NCBI GenBank assembly: GCA_000151295.1
Contig: GG745358.1
Span: forward strand, 23,730 to 87,729
Reading direction: 5' to 3'
Length of the DNA stretch: 64,000 bases
Source: Allomyces macrogynus ATCC 38327
Lineage: Eukaryota; Blastocladiomycota; Blastocladiomycetes; Blastocladiales; Blastocladiaceae
Part shown: piece after piece, positions 1-11,762 of the stretch
How positions within the stretch are numbered: the stretch's first letter is position 1
Layout: every line of letters begins with the position of its first letter
Made by a program: the position numbers and the translations under genes
Notes under the pieces: generated by a model
Databases searched by the model: none
Told to the model about the DNA's origin: nothing
The model's input: only the letters and a program-made list of their open reading frames with translations

Positions 1-1
1 C

Positions 2-1237
2 ATTCGCGCCGATATCTTGACCGTGGCGCGTAGCGAAGTGCGCGTGAAAGTGCGCGTGCAGCCGATCAAGGTGCATCTCGACCAAGACGCGCTCGATGCG
101 CTCGTCGAGTTTTACGCGGCCATGGACTTGCCCGTGGTCGTGCCCGACGAAGGCGACGAGGCCGGATCGGTACCCGCGCCGCCCGTGGGCCCGAAACCGG
201 GGGATCTGTTCTTCCAGCGCGTGGAAGTGTACCCGATCCAGCTGCGGCTCGACTACAAGCCGAAATCCATGGACTTGGGAGACTTGAAGCGCGGCAATTT
301 CGTGCAGCTGCTAAATTTCTTCCATCTCGAGGGCGCCGAAATGAATTTGCGCCAAGTGACCGTCACGGGCGCGCGTGGGGTGCCCGAACTCGTCGAAGCG
401 CTCTTGTCGTGCTGGTTGCCGCACGTCAAGAACACGCAACTGCCGAACATGGTCTCGGGCGTTGGGCCATTGCGGTCGCTCGTGAATATCGGCACGGGCG
501 TGGCCGACCTGATTCTGTTGCCCGTCGAGCAGTACCGCAAGGACGGGCGCGTCATCAAGGGTGCGGTTCAGACTCTCGTGGCGTCGGTCGGCGGGTGGGC
601 CAGGCGCTTGTTTTCTGCAGAGTAGAGAATGGATCCCTCACTTTCCCCGCGTACCTGCACTTTCTAGGACTGCAAAAGGGCGCGCACAACTTTGTCAAGA
701 CGGCCGCCGTCGAGACACTGCACCTCGGAACCAAGGTGGCTGTCGGCACGCACGCACTCCTGCAAAAGGCCGAGGAACTCATGGCTCCGTCGCCACCGTC
801 CGCATCCACGCCCGTGTCCCCGCATCGCGCACCCTCGGCGGGTGCACCAGCTACTGGTGGGGGAAGCAAGTACGCGCACCAGCCGCGCAATGCCAAGGAA
901 GGGATTGAGCTGGCGCTGCGCAGTCTGTCGCGCAACGTGTCTGAGGCCGTGCAGGTGATTGCGATGCCGATCGAGACCATGGAGCGTGATGGTGCTACGG
1001 GGACCATGCGAGCGGTCATTCGCGCGGTGCCGGTTGCCGTGCTCAAGCCGATGTTGGGCGCGACGGATGCCATGTCCAAGGCGCTCATGGGGATTCGTAA
1101 TTCCGTGGATCCGGCCAAGGAGCTCGAGTTGCAGGATGTACGTTTTGGAGGGGTCATCGTTTGCCTGTAGGGGATTGACCAGGAGGCTTACCAGAGACTG
1201 GATGTTTTCCGAACTGTAGAAGTACAAGTTTGTTTAA
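2..1237 (+). CDS. ATG2: Autophagy-related protein 2 (ATG2), C-terminal part
   Basis: 3' end of the gene for the bridge-like lipid transfer protein that feeds phospholipid from the ER to the growing phagophore. The gene runs in from the left edge, and frame 2 is open to base 2. Exons 2-560, 668-1137 and 1220-1237. Seen: the conserved ATG2 C-terminal domain, with FFQRVEVYPIQLRLDYKPK, then LVNIGTGVADLILLPVEQYR and DGRVIKGLQKGAHNF. The last of these only appears when intron 561-667 (gtgcgg...tag) is removed. A second intron, 1138-1219, leads to a six-codon last exon that restores the family ending ...LQDKYKFV. Without it the frame would end at 1170 with an unrelated tail. The domain ending MGIRNSVDP is typical of the family. 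Confident in identity; the last exon is inferred from the KYK ending. Confidence 0.9.
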
Positions 1238-2243
1238 AGAAAACACGTCGTGATCGGATGCGATTCAAATGTGCCCGATAGCCGGCCAGGGACGATCGTT
1301 TGGCGGAGCAGGACGCCCAGTCTTGCTCGATTTTGGTCTGTACATATTGCTGCTTTCGGTTCGTTGAAAATTTTGTTTCTCTCCCACGTTTTGTGAACCA
1401 GGGGGATGGTGGACGGGACGCTCATATGTTATCAAATTCGCGAGCCCCTCCCAGTTGACTGCTTTCAGAGCAGCTCTGATCCAAAGGCTTGAACTTGCTC
1501 AGATTTTCGTTCATTTCTGAACGCTCGTGAAGGATATCACATCGCACCATCTGGTTTCCGTTTGCCCAGAGGCTCAGAAAACAAAGAATTGCGATCCTTT
1601 ATTCTGGTTGTTATACTTTGCAGTCTCGGGTGGAGGAGGAAATGAAGGCGATGAGTGCAGAAAGAAGTCCATGAATTCCGTACAGATCATCACCAACAAC
1701 ACGTCCCACAGGGCACAAGGCGAGAACGGCTTGCACCCTAGGCGGCACAAATTATCTTGCATTGAGCAGGAGTCGAACCGGCAGTGAGAAGCATACATAA
1801 CAAGCCAGTCTCCTGTGATGGACCGCATTCCCTCACCTCAAGATGTCCACAAATGTGCCTCATTATCAAATTCCAAAGCGTCCAAGCTGGTCTGCACTGT
1901 GTAATTCATTCAGTAGCTTTTTGGCAAGCGCTGATCACGGCCTATCGCGCATGCGTGGCCTCATGGGCGCCTGGTCAGTTGCTGCAGTCCGCATCAGTGC
2001 GCGCGCGGTCCAACCAGTGTTGGTTCTCCGAGCTTCACTGGTCTCTGGTGCGAAATAAGCAGCCTTTCGCGGTCACGTTGGCTGATCATTTTTTACAGCA
2101 CCATCACTTGTTTTCGAGAGCACCGATTTTTGTGCTCGCTTGCAGCCTCTTCAACCAACCCATTCCACACAGTTTATGACCTGGCGCAAGCTGTTCCAGC
2201 ATCCAGTTTGAGCGCATTGGACCGGCCATTCAAGACTGCCATC
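1238..2243. other. Intergenic, lower-GC spacer between ATG2 and FAM184-like gene
   Basis: About 1 kb with visibly more A/T than the flanking exons. The short ORFs here have no family signature and no coherent splice joins. It must hold the ATG2 terminator and the FAM184-like promoter, but I see no clear TATA box. A B-box-like word on the minus strand near 1770-1780 was examined and rejected as a tRNA. Confidence 0.6.
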
Positions 2244-5200
2244 ATGTCGGACCTGCTTCTCGGCAATCCAACACCAACGGCCGCGAGCGTTTCGGGCCTG
2301 GATGTCACGAAAAACGAGCACCGATCGAACAACTCGATTGATGTCTCTCATTCTCCTGCTTCGCCATTACGACAACACCCGACACTGCCTGTCTCGGTCC
2401 GCGCCACCTTGTTGCAAGGAGCAAAAAATTCCAAGCCCGCCACGAACTCCACCAATGCGGTCGCAGCCAAGGCGAACCGCGGCTCACGCACGAGCCTGCG
2501 GTGGACGACGCTCTCCACCTCCGCGACGGGCGACGTCACCGCCCATCACGACGCCGAGGACGAGCAAATTGCCGCATTGCTCGCCGAGTACCCTATCGAC
2601 GCGACGCCCGAGCTCTTGTTCAAGCTGTCCAAGAAGGTCGCGCAGCTCACCAAAGTCATCTACCAGGTCAATCTGGAAAATGACCACCATCACGCCGAAG
2701 TCGCCGACATTGTCGAGTCGTACGAGGCGGCGCTGCGCCATGTACAATGGATCGATACCGCACTGACGGGGTGATTCGGTCCTGACTGATGAGCAGCACG
2801 TCCTAGGAGGAGGAGACAGCGATTCGATTGACGGCCGAAGTCAAGCGACTGTTCGAGGACGACCTGCATCGCGCTGTGGTTGAGACGCAGGCGGTGCGCG
2901 ACCAACTCGACCAGGAGTGCGAGGCCGCGCGCGTTCAGCTGGCCAAGACGGTGGAGGACGGCGAGCGACGGTGCCACAACTTGGAGATGAAGCACCAGGA
3001 TGCGGTGAGTGCGCTGGTTTTGCAGCACGGTCGCGAGGTCGATCAGCTGCAGTGGTGCGTTCGATTTTGGGTGTCGTCTGTGTGTGAATTCGCACCTCAC
3101 CGCCGATTTTAGCCAGAACCGCGATCTCGAGGGCGATTTGGCATCGAGGACGATGGAGGTGCACGAGGTGCGAGCCCAAGTCGAGGAGCAGCTCAAGGAG
3201 CTTGAACGGTACGCACCAAGATTTTTGCTCCTCCCGTCATCCCGTTATCATCTGTGCGTTCACTATTGTTTCGAATCAAGGTCTCAGCAACTTCTCGAGC
3301 GCGAACAGTCGCTTCGTCACCAAGATTTGCAAGCACACGGTCTGTCCTTGTGACGTTGATTTCTGCACTCCATCCGCGGCTAACTATCCACCGTGAACCG
3401 ACCAGATCGAGAGCTCGAAGCAGTTCGCCAAGATGCCGCTCGACAACTGGATCAACTTTCGCAGAGCAACGCCGCGGTATGAACTTCGGTTCGTCTGTCA
3501 AGCTGCTCTTGGCATGTTCATCTCACAAGCTCTTCCTTTCCAGAACCTGGCCCGTATCCGCCAGCAACACCATGATGAGCTAACCGCTGCTCGGTCCGAA
3601 ATTGCGGCCCTTCAAGCCGCCGTCGCTGCGCGCGTCGAAGACTCAGACACGGCGATCAGTGCACTCCGGCTCGCGTACCAAACCGAAGTGACCTCGCTAC
3701 GCGGCGAGCACGAGTCGGCCAACGCGACCATTTCCGAGCTGCAGGCGCAGGTGCAGACCGCCCAGTCGACCGCGACTGGTTTGACGCACCAGCTCGCCGA
3801 GGCCAAGCGCACCGAAACAGCCCTACGTGACCAACTGACCTCAACCGAGGCGTCTCTCGAACACGTCCGCGACGACTTGGCCGCGGCGAGGCGCGACCTC
3901 GATTCGACGCGTGCTCAACTTGACGCGCAACGGCACGAGTTTTCCGACCAGCGTAAACGGCTCGCGGCGGCGCACCGCAGCGACCTCGAAACACTCGTTC
4001 AGGCTGAGCAGGGCCGGCGCCGTGAGGCCGATGCGGCGCACGCAAAAGAGCTCGCTGAGATGAAGGATCGGTCCGACGCGATGGCGAGCTCGTTCAAGTC
4101 CGAACGCACGCGGCTCGAGCGCGCCGCGCAGGACAAGGACCGGCAGATTCGCGATGTGTCCGCCAAGCTCTTGGAGATGGAGCGGTTCGTATCCTGTTTG
4201 TTTCGCTCCTGATTCTCCACCCACTCACGATGCATTACAGGACCATGCAACTCGAGCGCGAGCAACTTGGTACGTTCCCCAGCTTTCGCCGTCGCTTTCT
4301 ATCATTCCTGTGCGAACGCTGACGCGAGACCCATGAAGAGACAAGGATACGCGAGCTCGAATCGGAGGTCGAGGTTGCGCAAGAAGAGTGTCGGTCTCAG
4401 CAGGCCCAGGGCGAGCAGGTCCGTTTTGCTCGCTCTGATCTCAAGGTCTCACTCGCCATGACGCTGACCGACGCCTCCGCACTAGTCCAAGGAGTCTATC
4501 ATCGAGGCATGGTCGAACCGGCTTGAGACCCAGGCTGCCGAGTGGCGTCACAAATGCACCGACCTCGAAGCGCAAGTTCGACTTTGGCGGACCAAGTACG
4601 AGGACATGGCGGCCGAGGGCGATTTGGAGGCTTCAACGCTTCGCGAGGTGCCCTCTTGTCTCGTTGCCAGCTCCTTCGTGCATGCGCTAACTCAAAGGTC
4701 GAACTAGAACATGGCCGCGGCGTCTGCACACTTTGATAAGGAGCGGCAGACGCTGATTCATCAAATCGAGCGCAGCAAGGCCAATCACGCGCAGGCCGAG
4801 CGGGCCCAGGACGAGCTGCGGCAGCAACTGCGCGACGCGCAGGGCGCTCGTGACCAAGACCGGCAAGAGTTTGAGAAGAGTGTTGCCGAAGCCCGTCGCG
4901 AGCACGACGGGGCAAATGCGCGGCTTGCCGCGACCCGTGCCGAGGCCGATACACTCAAGCATCAGCTCCAGCAGCTCGATTTGCGCCGGCAAGCGCTCGA
5001 GGGCCAGGTCGACCAGCTGCGGGGCGAGGGCAAGTCGATGAGGTTCGTGCTCTTTCTGTCTATTTCCCTACTATTGCTCGCTCACCTTTCTGAACGCGAC
5101 TTATTGTGCAGTGATCGCATCGCGGAGCTGACCCGCGCGCTGGCCATCGCACAAGAAGAGCAGGGTTCGGCCGACTGATATGTTTGCTTCCCCTTCAAGG

Positions 5201-6950
5201 CCGTGGGTTCCTGACCCACCCTCTCTCCGCTCTTCTCCACCCGATAGCGATGCTCAAGAACGAAGTGCAGTCCGCCCGCAACCTCGGCCAACAAGAGGTC
5301 TCGGGCCTGCAAGAACGCGCACACAAAGCCGAGGCCGACGCTACCGAAGCAAAAACGCGTTTGGCCACGGCCAATGCCCGCGTCGTGTCTCTGCTGCAGA
5401 TCGACGACGATCATCGCGCCAAGCTCGTGGGCGCGGACAAGCGGTTTGCTGAGCAGGCCGCGAAGCTCGACCAACTGCAAGCTCAGCTTGAGGAAGCGCA
5501 AGTACGTTGAGGTCACAGCCATGCCCTCGGGGGGGGGGGGGGGGTCCGCTTCTTGACTAACATGTTGAACATGTAGTCTTCGACTGCGCGCGTGCAAGTC
5601 GAGTTGGATCAACGAGCAGCCGAGGCTGCGGCGGCTCGAAGCCACGCGCAACAGCTGGAAGCCGACCACGCGCGCCAACTCGCGGCGGCAAAAGCGGATT
5701 TTGAGAAGCAGCTCAAGTCGAACGACGAGGAGCACCACCACATGGAGCAGGAGCTGAAATCGCGGCACCGAAAAGAGCTGGAATCGATGCGCGAAAAGCA
5801 TGCCGCGCTCGAGTCACGCATCAAGGCCCAAGAAGTAAGTATTTTGTTGCTCGGGTCGTTTCTCGTCGCGTCTGACCTCGACCCCGCGCCGTTTTTGCAG
5901 GCAGCAGTGGCGACGGTACGAAACGAAGTCGTTCAAGCAAAGCGAGCAGCAGCCGCTCAACTCGAGCAGGAACGGGCGAACTTGAACGACCAGTTGTGCG
6001 GGTCCCTTCTGTTCCGGGTGTGGTCTCGCATTCTTCTCACCAGCAACGAATAGATCTCACGCTCGAGCGCGGCACGAATCCGAGCTTGCCGCCGTTCGCG
6101 CCGAGTTTCAGCAGGAGCGCGAGAGCATTCAGCGCAACCACCTGTTCCAGACCAACGGGATGCTCGAGGACTTTGAGGCCGCCAAGCAGTTCTTTGAGTC
6201 AGAGATTCAGCGGCGTGACCAAGAGTACGTTGATCCGAATCCCATGGAGTGCAAAACGCGTCGGCTGACCGTCCTCTTCCTGCTGTACCTAGCCTGCAAT
6301 CCGCCGAGCACCGCTACCAGCACCGCGAGCCGCGAACCGAGGACCTCGAGCGCATTCGCGAGCTTGAGACGACCATTATTGCGCGTGAGCGCCAAGTTGC
6401 GCAACTCTCGGTCCGTCCTATTTCATCGCATGGCACTTTTCCGCCTACGTTCTGATGCTCGCATCGCATATTCTCTAGGCCGAGGTCGCGCAGTACCGCC
6501 TCGAGATCAAGAGCCGCGAGGATAGTCTCAACCGCATGTTCAACACGCGACCCAATGTCGGCGTCGTCAATCCCACGGCCAGCTTGCCCGCAGGCAAAAA
6601 GGTGCGTGTTGGACTGTATTCTCCACCGGTGTTTGTGTCTGAGTCTCGCTCATTGCCAATGTATTTGCTCCAACTAGTCGGGTGCGGCCGTGCAGCAGCT
6701 GGGCTCCAAGTCGCGATCCAATCCGGCAATTTTACCCCCGCTTGGCGCGCCGAGCACGAATCCGCCAACAAGGGTTCCAAGCGCCGGTATGACGCGGGCG
6801 GCAGGCGCGACGGCGGCCGCGGGGGCAAGTGCTGCCGGCGGAGGAGCGGGACATTGGCGGTCATCACTAGCGCGAAGCGGATCCACTCTGACGTCGAGCG
6901 GGACTCGGCCAAAATCTTCGGGAACGCAACGGAACGGGGGGACTTCTTGA
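2244..6950 (+). CDS. FAM184-family coiled-coil protein
   Basis: Long coiled-coil protein matching the FAM184A/B family at both ends. The N-terminal block LSKKVAQLTKVIYQVNLEND is followed by EVADIVESYEAALRH; the C-terminal block is SLNRMFNTRPNVGVVNP. Between them lies an almost continuous heptad-rich E/Q/R/A coiled coil. I resolve 18 exons: 2244-2741, 2807-3054, 3113-3208, 3281-3339, 3406-3476, 3544-4184, 4241-4269, 4339-4418, 4486-4647, 4708-5042, 5112-5164, 5248-5501, 5577-5834, 5901-5995, 6054-6224, 6293-6410, 6479-6601, 6678-6950. Phases agree at every junction; the 5995/6054 donor has an alternative (gtccct). The start is the first ATG in the open frame. The last exon encodes a P/A/G/S-rich tail. 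FAM184 proteins are little studied and phylogenetically tied to ciliated lineages, so a flagellar or basal-body role is an inference. It converges on the EI24 gene, 111 bp away. Confidence 0.85.
5529..5544 (+). repeat. G16 homopolymer inside an intron
   Basis: Sixteen consecutive G residues within intron 5502-5576 of the FAM184-like gene, between donor gtacgt and acceptor tag. The length is likely unstable, and a run like this is also prone to sequencing error. It does not affect the reading frame. Confidence 0.95.
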
Positions 6951-7061
6951 TTTGTATGGGTACAGCGAAACATATGAACAGATGGGATGCAGTCGATATT
7001 GGCGAGCGGAAGAAATCGCCAAAAAAAGTGCAAATCTCACACACACACGTCGTCCAACGAA

Positions 7062-8063
7062 TCAAGACTTGGTGTATGCTGGCGGCGGCGTCGGTACGTG
7101 CCCATCGCCAGGCAACACAAATGGACCTGTCGGCGCGGAGCCCGGTGCAGAGATCAGCGGCGATGCCGACGATGACGACGGCATGGCCTGGAAGTGCGCA
7201 GGCGGCGCGGGCATCGACCCCGTCGATCCGGCGAGCACGGCTGGTGCCGACGCGGTCGTCGCGTTCCCCGCCTCGAGGTGCGCCGACGACGATGCTGCCA
7301 CAGATGCGTCGTACTCGGCGAGCGTCTGGCCCGGCAGTTGGCCATCGTCCTCGAAATCAGCGCACATGAGCGCAGCAGCGACCGCGTTCGACCAGCAAAA
7401 CACCCAGTTGAGCCCCGGCAGCATTTCGAGGAACTGCATGAGAATGCCGGCCGACCAGTAGCTCGACGAGTTTTGCGACATCCACGTGCGCTGTTTGGCG
7501 TAACCAGTGCCGTAGAGGTTGAACCACGTCTGCTGGTACTCCCAGAGCATGGCCATCCCGTTGAGCCCGAGCCATGCGGCAGTGCCGAGCACTGGAACGG
7601 CATGGATCGGCATCGTGACAATCGCAATCGAAATGCGGAACCAGATCGAGACCTTGATGCAAGCGCAGCACGCTGAGCAGCACCCGAGCCCACCAATATC
7701 GCCGCCCGCATCCTCGCGTTTGATGCGCGCAGCCGCGGGTCCGCCGCGGAGAACGAGCGTCTTGCGGAAGAGCACGTCGAGGTACGCTGGCGGGACCGCG
7801 GCAAAGATGATGAGCGACGCGAGCGCCGACTCGATGAGTGCCAAAAAGAAGCCGAGCAGCCATCCGGCCCACGACGGCCAGTGCGCGAGCTTGATGAGCG
7901 CCAGAGCCTGGGCCGGGTACGCAACGAGGAAGATGCCGAGCGTGGCCGCGAGACTGATGAGCACGACCATGATGAACGGGCAAATGATGGCTGCCCATAG
8001 CGTCGGGTGCGCGATCAGGTACAGCATGCCCTGGATGGCATATGTTGACGAGAACAGGACCAT
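7062..8063 (-). CDS. EI24/CysZ-family multi-pass membrane protein
   Basis: Single-exon gene of 333 residues with several hydrophobic segments. Family signs: an N-terminal hairpin beginning IQGMLYLIAHPTLWAAIICP, the ES motif in ALIESALASLIIFA, a LDVLFRKTLVLRGG segment, and near the C terminus AVPVLGTAAWLGLNGMAMLW followed by FLEMLPGLNWVFCWSNAVAAAL. This is the pattern of the fungal EI24/CysZ family, which includes yeast Rrt8/Lds proteins of lipid droplets and spore wall and animal EI24 of the ER. I chose the internal ATG at 8063: the frame stays open upstream to 8432, but that extension is basic, low complexity and precedes the conserved start. The C-terminal tail is A/S/P-rich. Substrate and exact role cannot be read from sequence. 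Confidence 0.75.
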   Translation of the reverse strand: MVLFSSTYAIQGMLYLIAHPTLWAAIICPFIMVVLISLAATLGIFLVAYPAQALALIKLAHWPSWAGWLLGFFLALIESALASLIIFAAVPPAYLDVLFRKTLVLRGGPAAARIKREDAGGDIGGLGCCSACCACIKVSIWFRISIAIVTMPIHAVPVLGTAAWLGLNGMAMLWEYQQTWFNLYGTGYAKQRTWMSQNSSSYWSAGILMQFLEMLPGLNWVFCWSNAVAAALMCADFEDDGQLPGQTLAEYDASVAASSSAHLEAGNATTASAPAVLAGSTGSMPAPPAHFQAMPSSSSASPLISAPGSAPTGPFVLPGDGHVPTPPPAYTKS

Positions 8064-8767
8064 GACCGTCGGTTTGCTTGAGGCTCGTGGACGAGCTGGC
8101 GGGAATGGAGCACGATTCTTGGCACGGGAACTGAGCGGCGTGAAGTGAGATGCAGCCTGCAACGAGTTGTGTTGACGCGCTGCTGCTGGCCTCGGTGCTG
8201 ATGCGGCCCGTGCGATCCGTTTGCCGCGGGTGTCGGGTCGGTGGTGGAGCCGTGAAGAGGAACGTGAAGAGAAGCAGACGGGCCGGCGCGGCTGTTGCAC
8301 CTTGTGAGGACAAGACAGGTTCGGTGAACTCTTGCAGCGCGGCCGAGGCGGTCCAAAGACGCGTGCGCACAAAGGCTTTGTCGTTGCTACCTTTTTGCTT
8401 TCTGCCACTCTCCGCCACTCTTGCCCAGGCACTTCGACCCACGATGACCTTGATTCTCACTGACGGCATCGTCCGACGTGCGCACCCGGAAAGACCGGGC
8501 GTCGGTGGGTTGGAGGTGAGTTTGTGCTGTGATCATGGCATCTCGACCTGGACCAAGAGACTCGGAAATTTGGACACAAATGGATTCAAAATTGGTCTCG
8601 GGAGCAGCGACAATTGTGGACAAGCGTTCGACAAATGCAAAAATGCAAAATGCTCTACACAGCGACAACCATTCTAAGTTTCTTGGCACGCGAGCACTCG
8701 CGCGCCTCGACTCCGACGACAATTACGTTTCTCGTTCAATCAAACTGGACCGGCCGACCGAGGCGAT
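8064..8767. other. Spacer between the EI24-family start and the repeat-protein stop
   Basis: Upstream region of the EI24-family gene and 3' flank of the Q/N-rich repeat gene. An in-frame extension of the EI24 ORF covers 8064-8432 on the minus strand but shows no conserved feature. No other gene is supported. Confidence 0.5.
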
Positions 8768-10375
8768 TTATGCCGTGAACACATTGGGCAGCCCCGCGGT
8801 GGCGGCATGGCCGTTTGCCGCGCCCGTGCCCGAGATGGACACATCCTGGAACTGCGACTGAATTTGCGAGATCCAATCACCGCAGCCCGACGTGCCGACC
8901 AAGACGCTGGCCTGCTCCTGCACCTGGTGCGCGGCCACGCCCTCGCCAACATGCTGCTCCCACGACGACTGGAACTGCGACTGGCTCGTCGACACGGCCT
9001 CGTGGCCTTGACCGGCACCCGTCACCGTCCATGACTGCTCGGCGTGCTGCTGCTGCGAGTTGGCGCCAAAGTCGGTGTACTGAATCTGGTCCGTCTGCTG
9101 GTGCGCCGACCCGTCCTGGAACCGCTGCGACTCGGTCTGGAGCTGCGCGTTGCCGTGGCTGTCCCACTGCTGCTGCACCTGCTGCTGGTTCACGGCCGAG
9201 TGGTCGCCGCCGGCGGACGCCGACTGGCCCTGGCCCTGGTTGAGCGCGACGGTCGGGTCCGAATGGCCCTGGTGCTGCTCGGCCGAGCCGTTCACGACGG
9301 CCTGGTTCTGCGACGACGATGAGCTCGCCTCGATCGTGCCGTTGTGCCACGACTGGATGCTCGCGTCCTGGCCCTGGTTGGCCGTGCCGACAACGGCTTC
9401 CGACTGGTGCTAAACGCGCGCAAACAGGGTGGAGAAGTCGAGTCAGCTCACGATCAACTTGCAATCATTGCTTGAACGTTCAGGGAATGCAAAGAGAAGA
9501 AAAAATGAAAGCGCACCTGCACACCACCGGCCTGCGTCTGCGTCTGCGTCGCCGAGCCGGACCCGAGCCACTGCGACTGGTCGAGGTGATCAATGTGCGT
9601 GTCGGACGGCAGGCTCAGCGGCGAGAACGGGGCCGAGTGGTCGACACTCGTATCGGGCACCGCGACCTCGCCGACCGAAATCGGCGCAAAGTCAGAACCG
9701 TGCGCCGGCGCCGCATGCGACGTCGACGTGGTCGAAACGACCTGCGACTGGCCAATGTTCGACCCGGTTGCCGTGTTCTGCGCGATCGTCGTGGTTTCCG
9801 AGTGCTGCGCGCCGTTCACGTTGGTCACGGTCTGCGTCTGGTGAATCGAGTCGCCCGAGGCCGTGTTCTGCGCAATCGTGTTGGTATCGGCGTGCGTGCC
9901 CGTGCCCGACACGGTCGTGACCGACTGCGACTGGTCCGTGTTCTTGCCCGATGCCGCGTTCTGCGTGATGGCGTTGACTTGCGTCTCAGCACCGCCTGAT
10001 GCCGATGTGGCCACGCCCACTTGCGACTGCACGTTGCCGTCGCCGGACGACGCGTTCTGACCAATGAAATTGGTCTGGACTGTCCAGCCGTCAGGCACGG
10101 GGCCGACATACTGCGACCAGTCCTGCGTCTGCACGTTGCCGCTCCCGGAAGCTTGGTTCGCGACCGTGATATTTTGCTGAACGACACCGTGCTCGGCAAG
10201 CTTGCCATCGGCCGGGTAGTTGTTCGACGTGATGACTTGGTGCTGGTCTCCACCGTCGCCACTCGATGCTGCGGCGAATGGATATGAGAAACGTCCCACG
10301 AGCAAGAAACAGAAAGGGCGGCGTCATTTGCTCACCGTTGAGAATTGTCACATTGTATTGGAGAACGGTGGCCAT
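8768..10375 (-). CDS. Q/N/S/T-rich protein with curlin-like tandem repeats
   Basis: Three exons on the minus strand: 10375-10336, 10268-9517 and 9409-8768, giving 477 residues. The start is ATG at 10375, and both introns have consensus ends (gtgagc...gcag, gtgcgc...ttag). The first half of exon 2 carries about five degenerate repeats of roughly 28-33 residues sharing I-x-QN-x-A-S/T-G-x4-Q-S/T-Q, for example IGQNASSGDGNVQSQ, ITQNAASGKNTDQSQ, IAQNTASGDSIHQTQ and IAQNTATGSNIGQSQ. The last exon is Q/S-rich with looser spacing. The evenly spaced Q, N and G positions resemble curlin repeats of bacterial amyloid fibres and other beta-solenoids. No signal peptide or membrane segment is visible. I do not recognise a family. 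The G+C content and codon use match the neighbours, so there is no sign of recent transfer. Confidence 0.8.
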
Positions 10376-10529
10376 GGTGCTGTTCTTGCTGTTTGATAGC
10401 TGGGTGCGATCTGGGGAAAGAGTGTTGATGCGGGGCCTGCGGGGTGAAGTGGTGCCGAGCAAGGATCCGCGATGCGTGAAGTTGAAGAGGAGAGGTTCCA
10501 CGAAGAGAGCAAGCGGGTGACGACCTTCT

Positions 10530-10540
10530 CTTTATATGCC
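10530..10540 (-). promoter_or_regulatory. TATA box of the Q/N-rich repeat gene
   Basis: GGCATATAAAG on the minus strand, about 155 bp upstream of the start at 10375. Placement suits transcription starting near 10500. TATA words are rare in this GC-rich window, so this suggests a strongly regulated gene. Confidence 0.55.
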
Positions 10541-11762
10541 GTGCATACGTCGCACGCGAACCGGCTGCGCTTGCGCTCGCGCTAGCCGGGTGCACGCCCG
10601 TGTCATCGTCGCGGTGGATGGCTCAGCAGTCAGCGCGTGCCCATCGAGCATCCGCGTGCGGGGCGGTTTGAGCACGGCAGCGCACGGCTTGAAAGGCGGC
10701 GCAGCCTCTCCACCCGAAAAACGCGGCCGCAGCGGCTTCGTTTGGCAGTTGTTGGCACTGCGCGAATGGTTGACGTGGTCGACGCTTCCGTTCTGGACGT
10801 CGCAAAATCACCACAGAAAAAGCTGAAAACACGTAGCACATCAACTGTATGCACTGCAACGGACCGCAGGCAAGCGCCTCCCGTTCAAGAACCGAAGCGG
10901 AAGCGTCGTGCCGTCGATGGCCGACGGCTGCACCGAACATCTTTGGCCAAGCGCGCGTGGAGCACACTGATGGGAAGCCGCTCGCGCTCCTGTCACCATC
11001 TTTCGTGCGCAGGAGCTCAACACGCCTCTCATCGCTGAGGAAATGCTCGCGTTGCGTCGGCCCGGCACGTCGCGCACTGTCGCCTCATCCACGTCCACGC
11101 GAAAACTCGTCGCCATGACGGCCGCCAGCATCATCCCGACGATTGCGCACGCGCACACCTTGTCGGGAAGCGACGGGGGCGGAGCAAAGTTTTGCGCAAA
11201 CATAGGGTGGTGCCCAGGCAGATGCCGTTGTCTAGTGACTCATGGGCACGCCTGCCAGGTTCGGCAGCTTGCAGCAAGAGCCTGGGTGTGGGCTAAGCTT
11301 GGGCCATAGCCAGGCAGTTGCTGTATCACCGGAAAGGCGTGCAAGTTTCAGCCAAGAGGCAAGCCACGAGTCAGGGCGCCACGCCGTTGGCGCATGCTTC
11401 AGCGCCAGCCAATCAACAGCCGTGGCCAGATTCGCCTCGCCCTCAAGCGGGGGTGGCATCCCGCCCTGCCGACTAACTCACCCCGCAAGTCTGCAGACGT
11501 GCCTCAACCAACGTTGAACCCGACAGCAACACAGGCACTCGTGGAGCGCGTTCCGTTCTCCCCATAGACTCTAATCCACGACGCGCCACGACCACTCGCA
11601 ACTCGCTGCAACCGCCGGACCGGACCCGTTGCCGCAAAGGACTGCCACGAACCGCTGCGAACTGTCGCTGCAAATAGACCATCGTCGCAACCACCGGCGA
11701 GGGAAATCGCGACCACTGCGATACCATAGACCAGGCCCCTTGCTTGTCCACCCAAAAGCAAC
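10541..11762. other. Intergenic region upstream of tyrosinase 1; no gene supported
   Basis: About 1.2 kb. A minus-strand ORF from 11203 to 10841 starts with a short hydrophobic stretch (CACAIVGMMLAAVMAT) that could be a signal anchor, but its continuation has no family match and I could not build a consistent spliced model. The promoter of tyrosinase 1 should lie here. Confidence 0.4.

Noticed and set aside
1740..1840. Minus-strand GGTTCGACTCC word, a possible tRNA T-loop (B box)
   Set aside because: The T stem has a mismatch, and no D arm, anticodon arm or acceptor stem can be drawn around it.
10841..11203. Minus-strand 120-codon ORF with a hydrophobic N terminus
   Set aside because: No family match, an unnatural C-terminal composition, and no consistent splice model into the next open frame.
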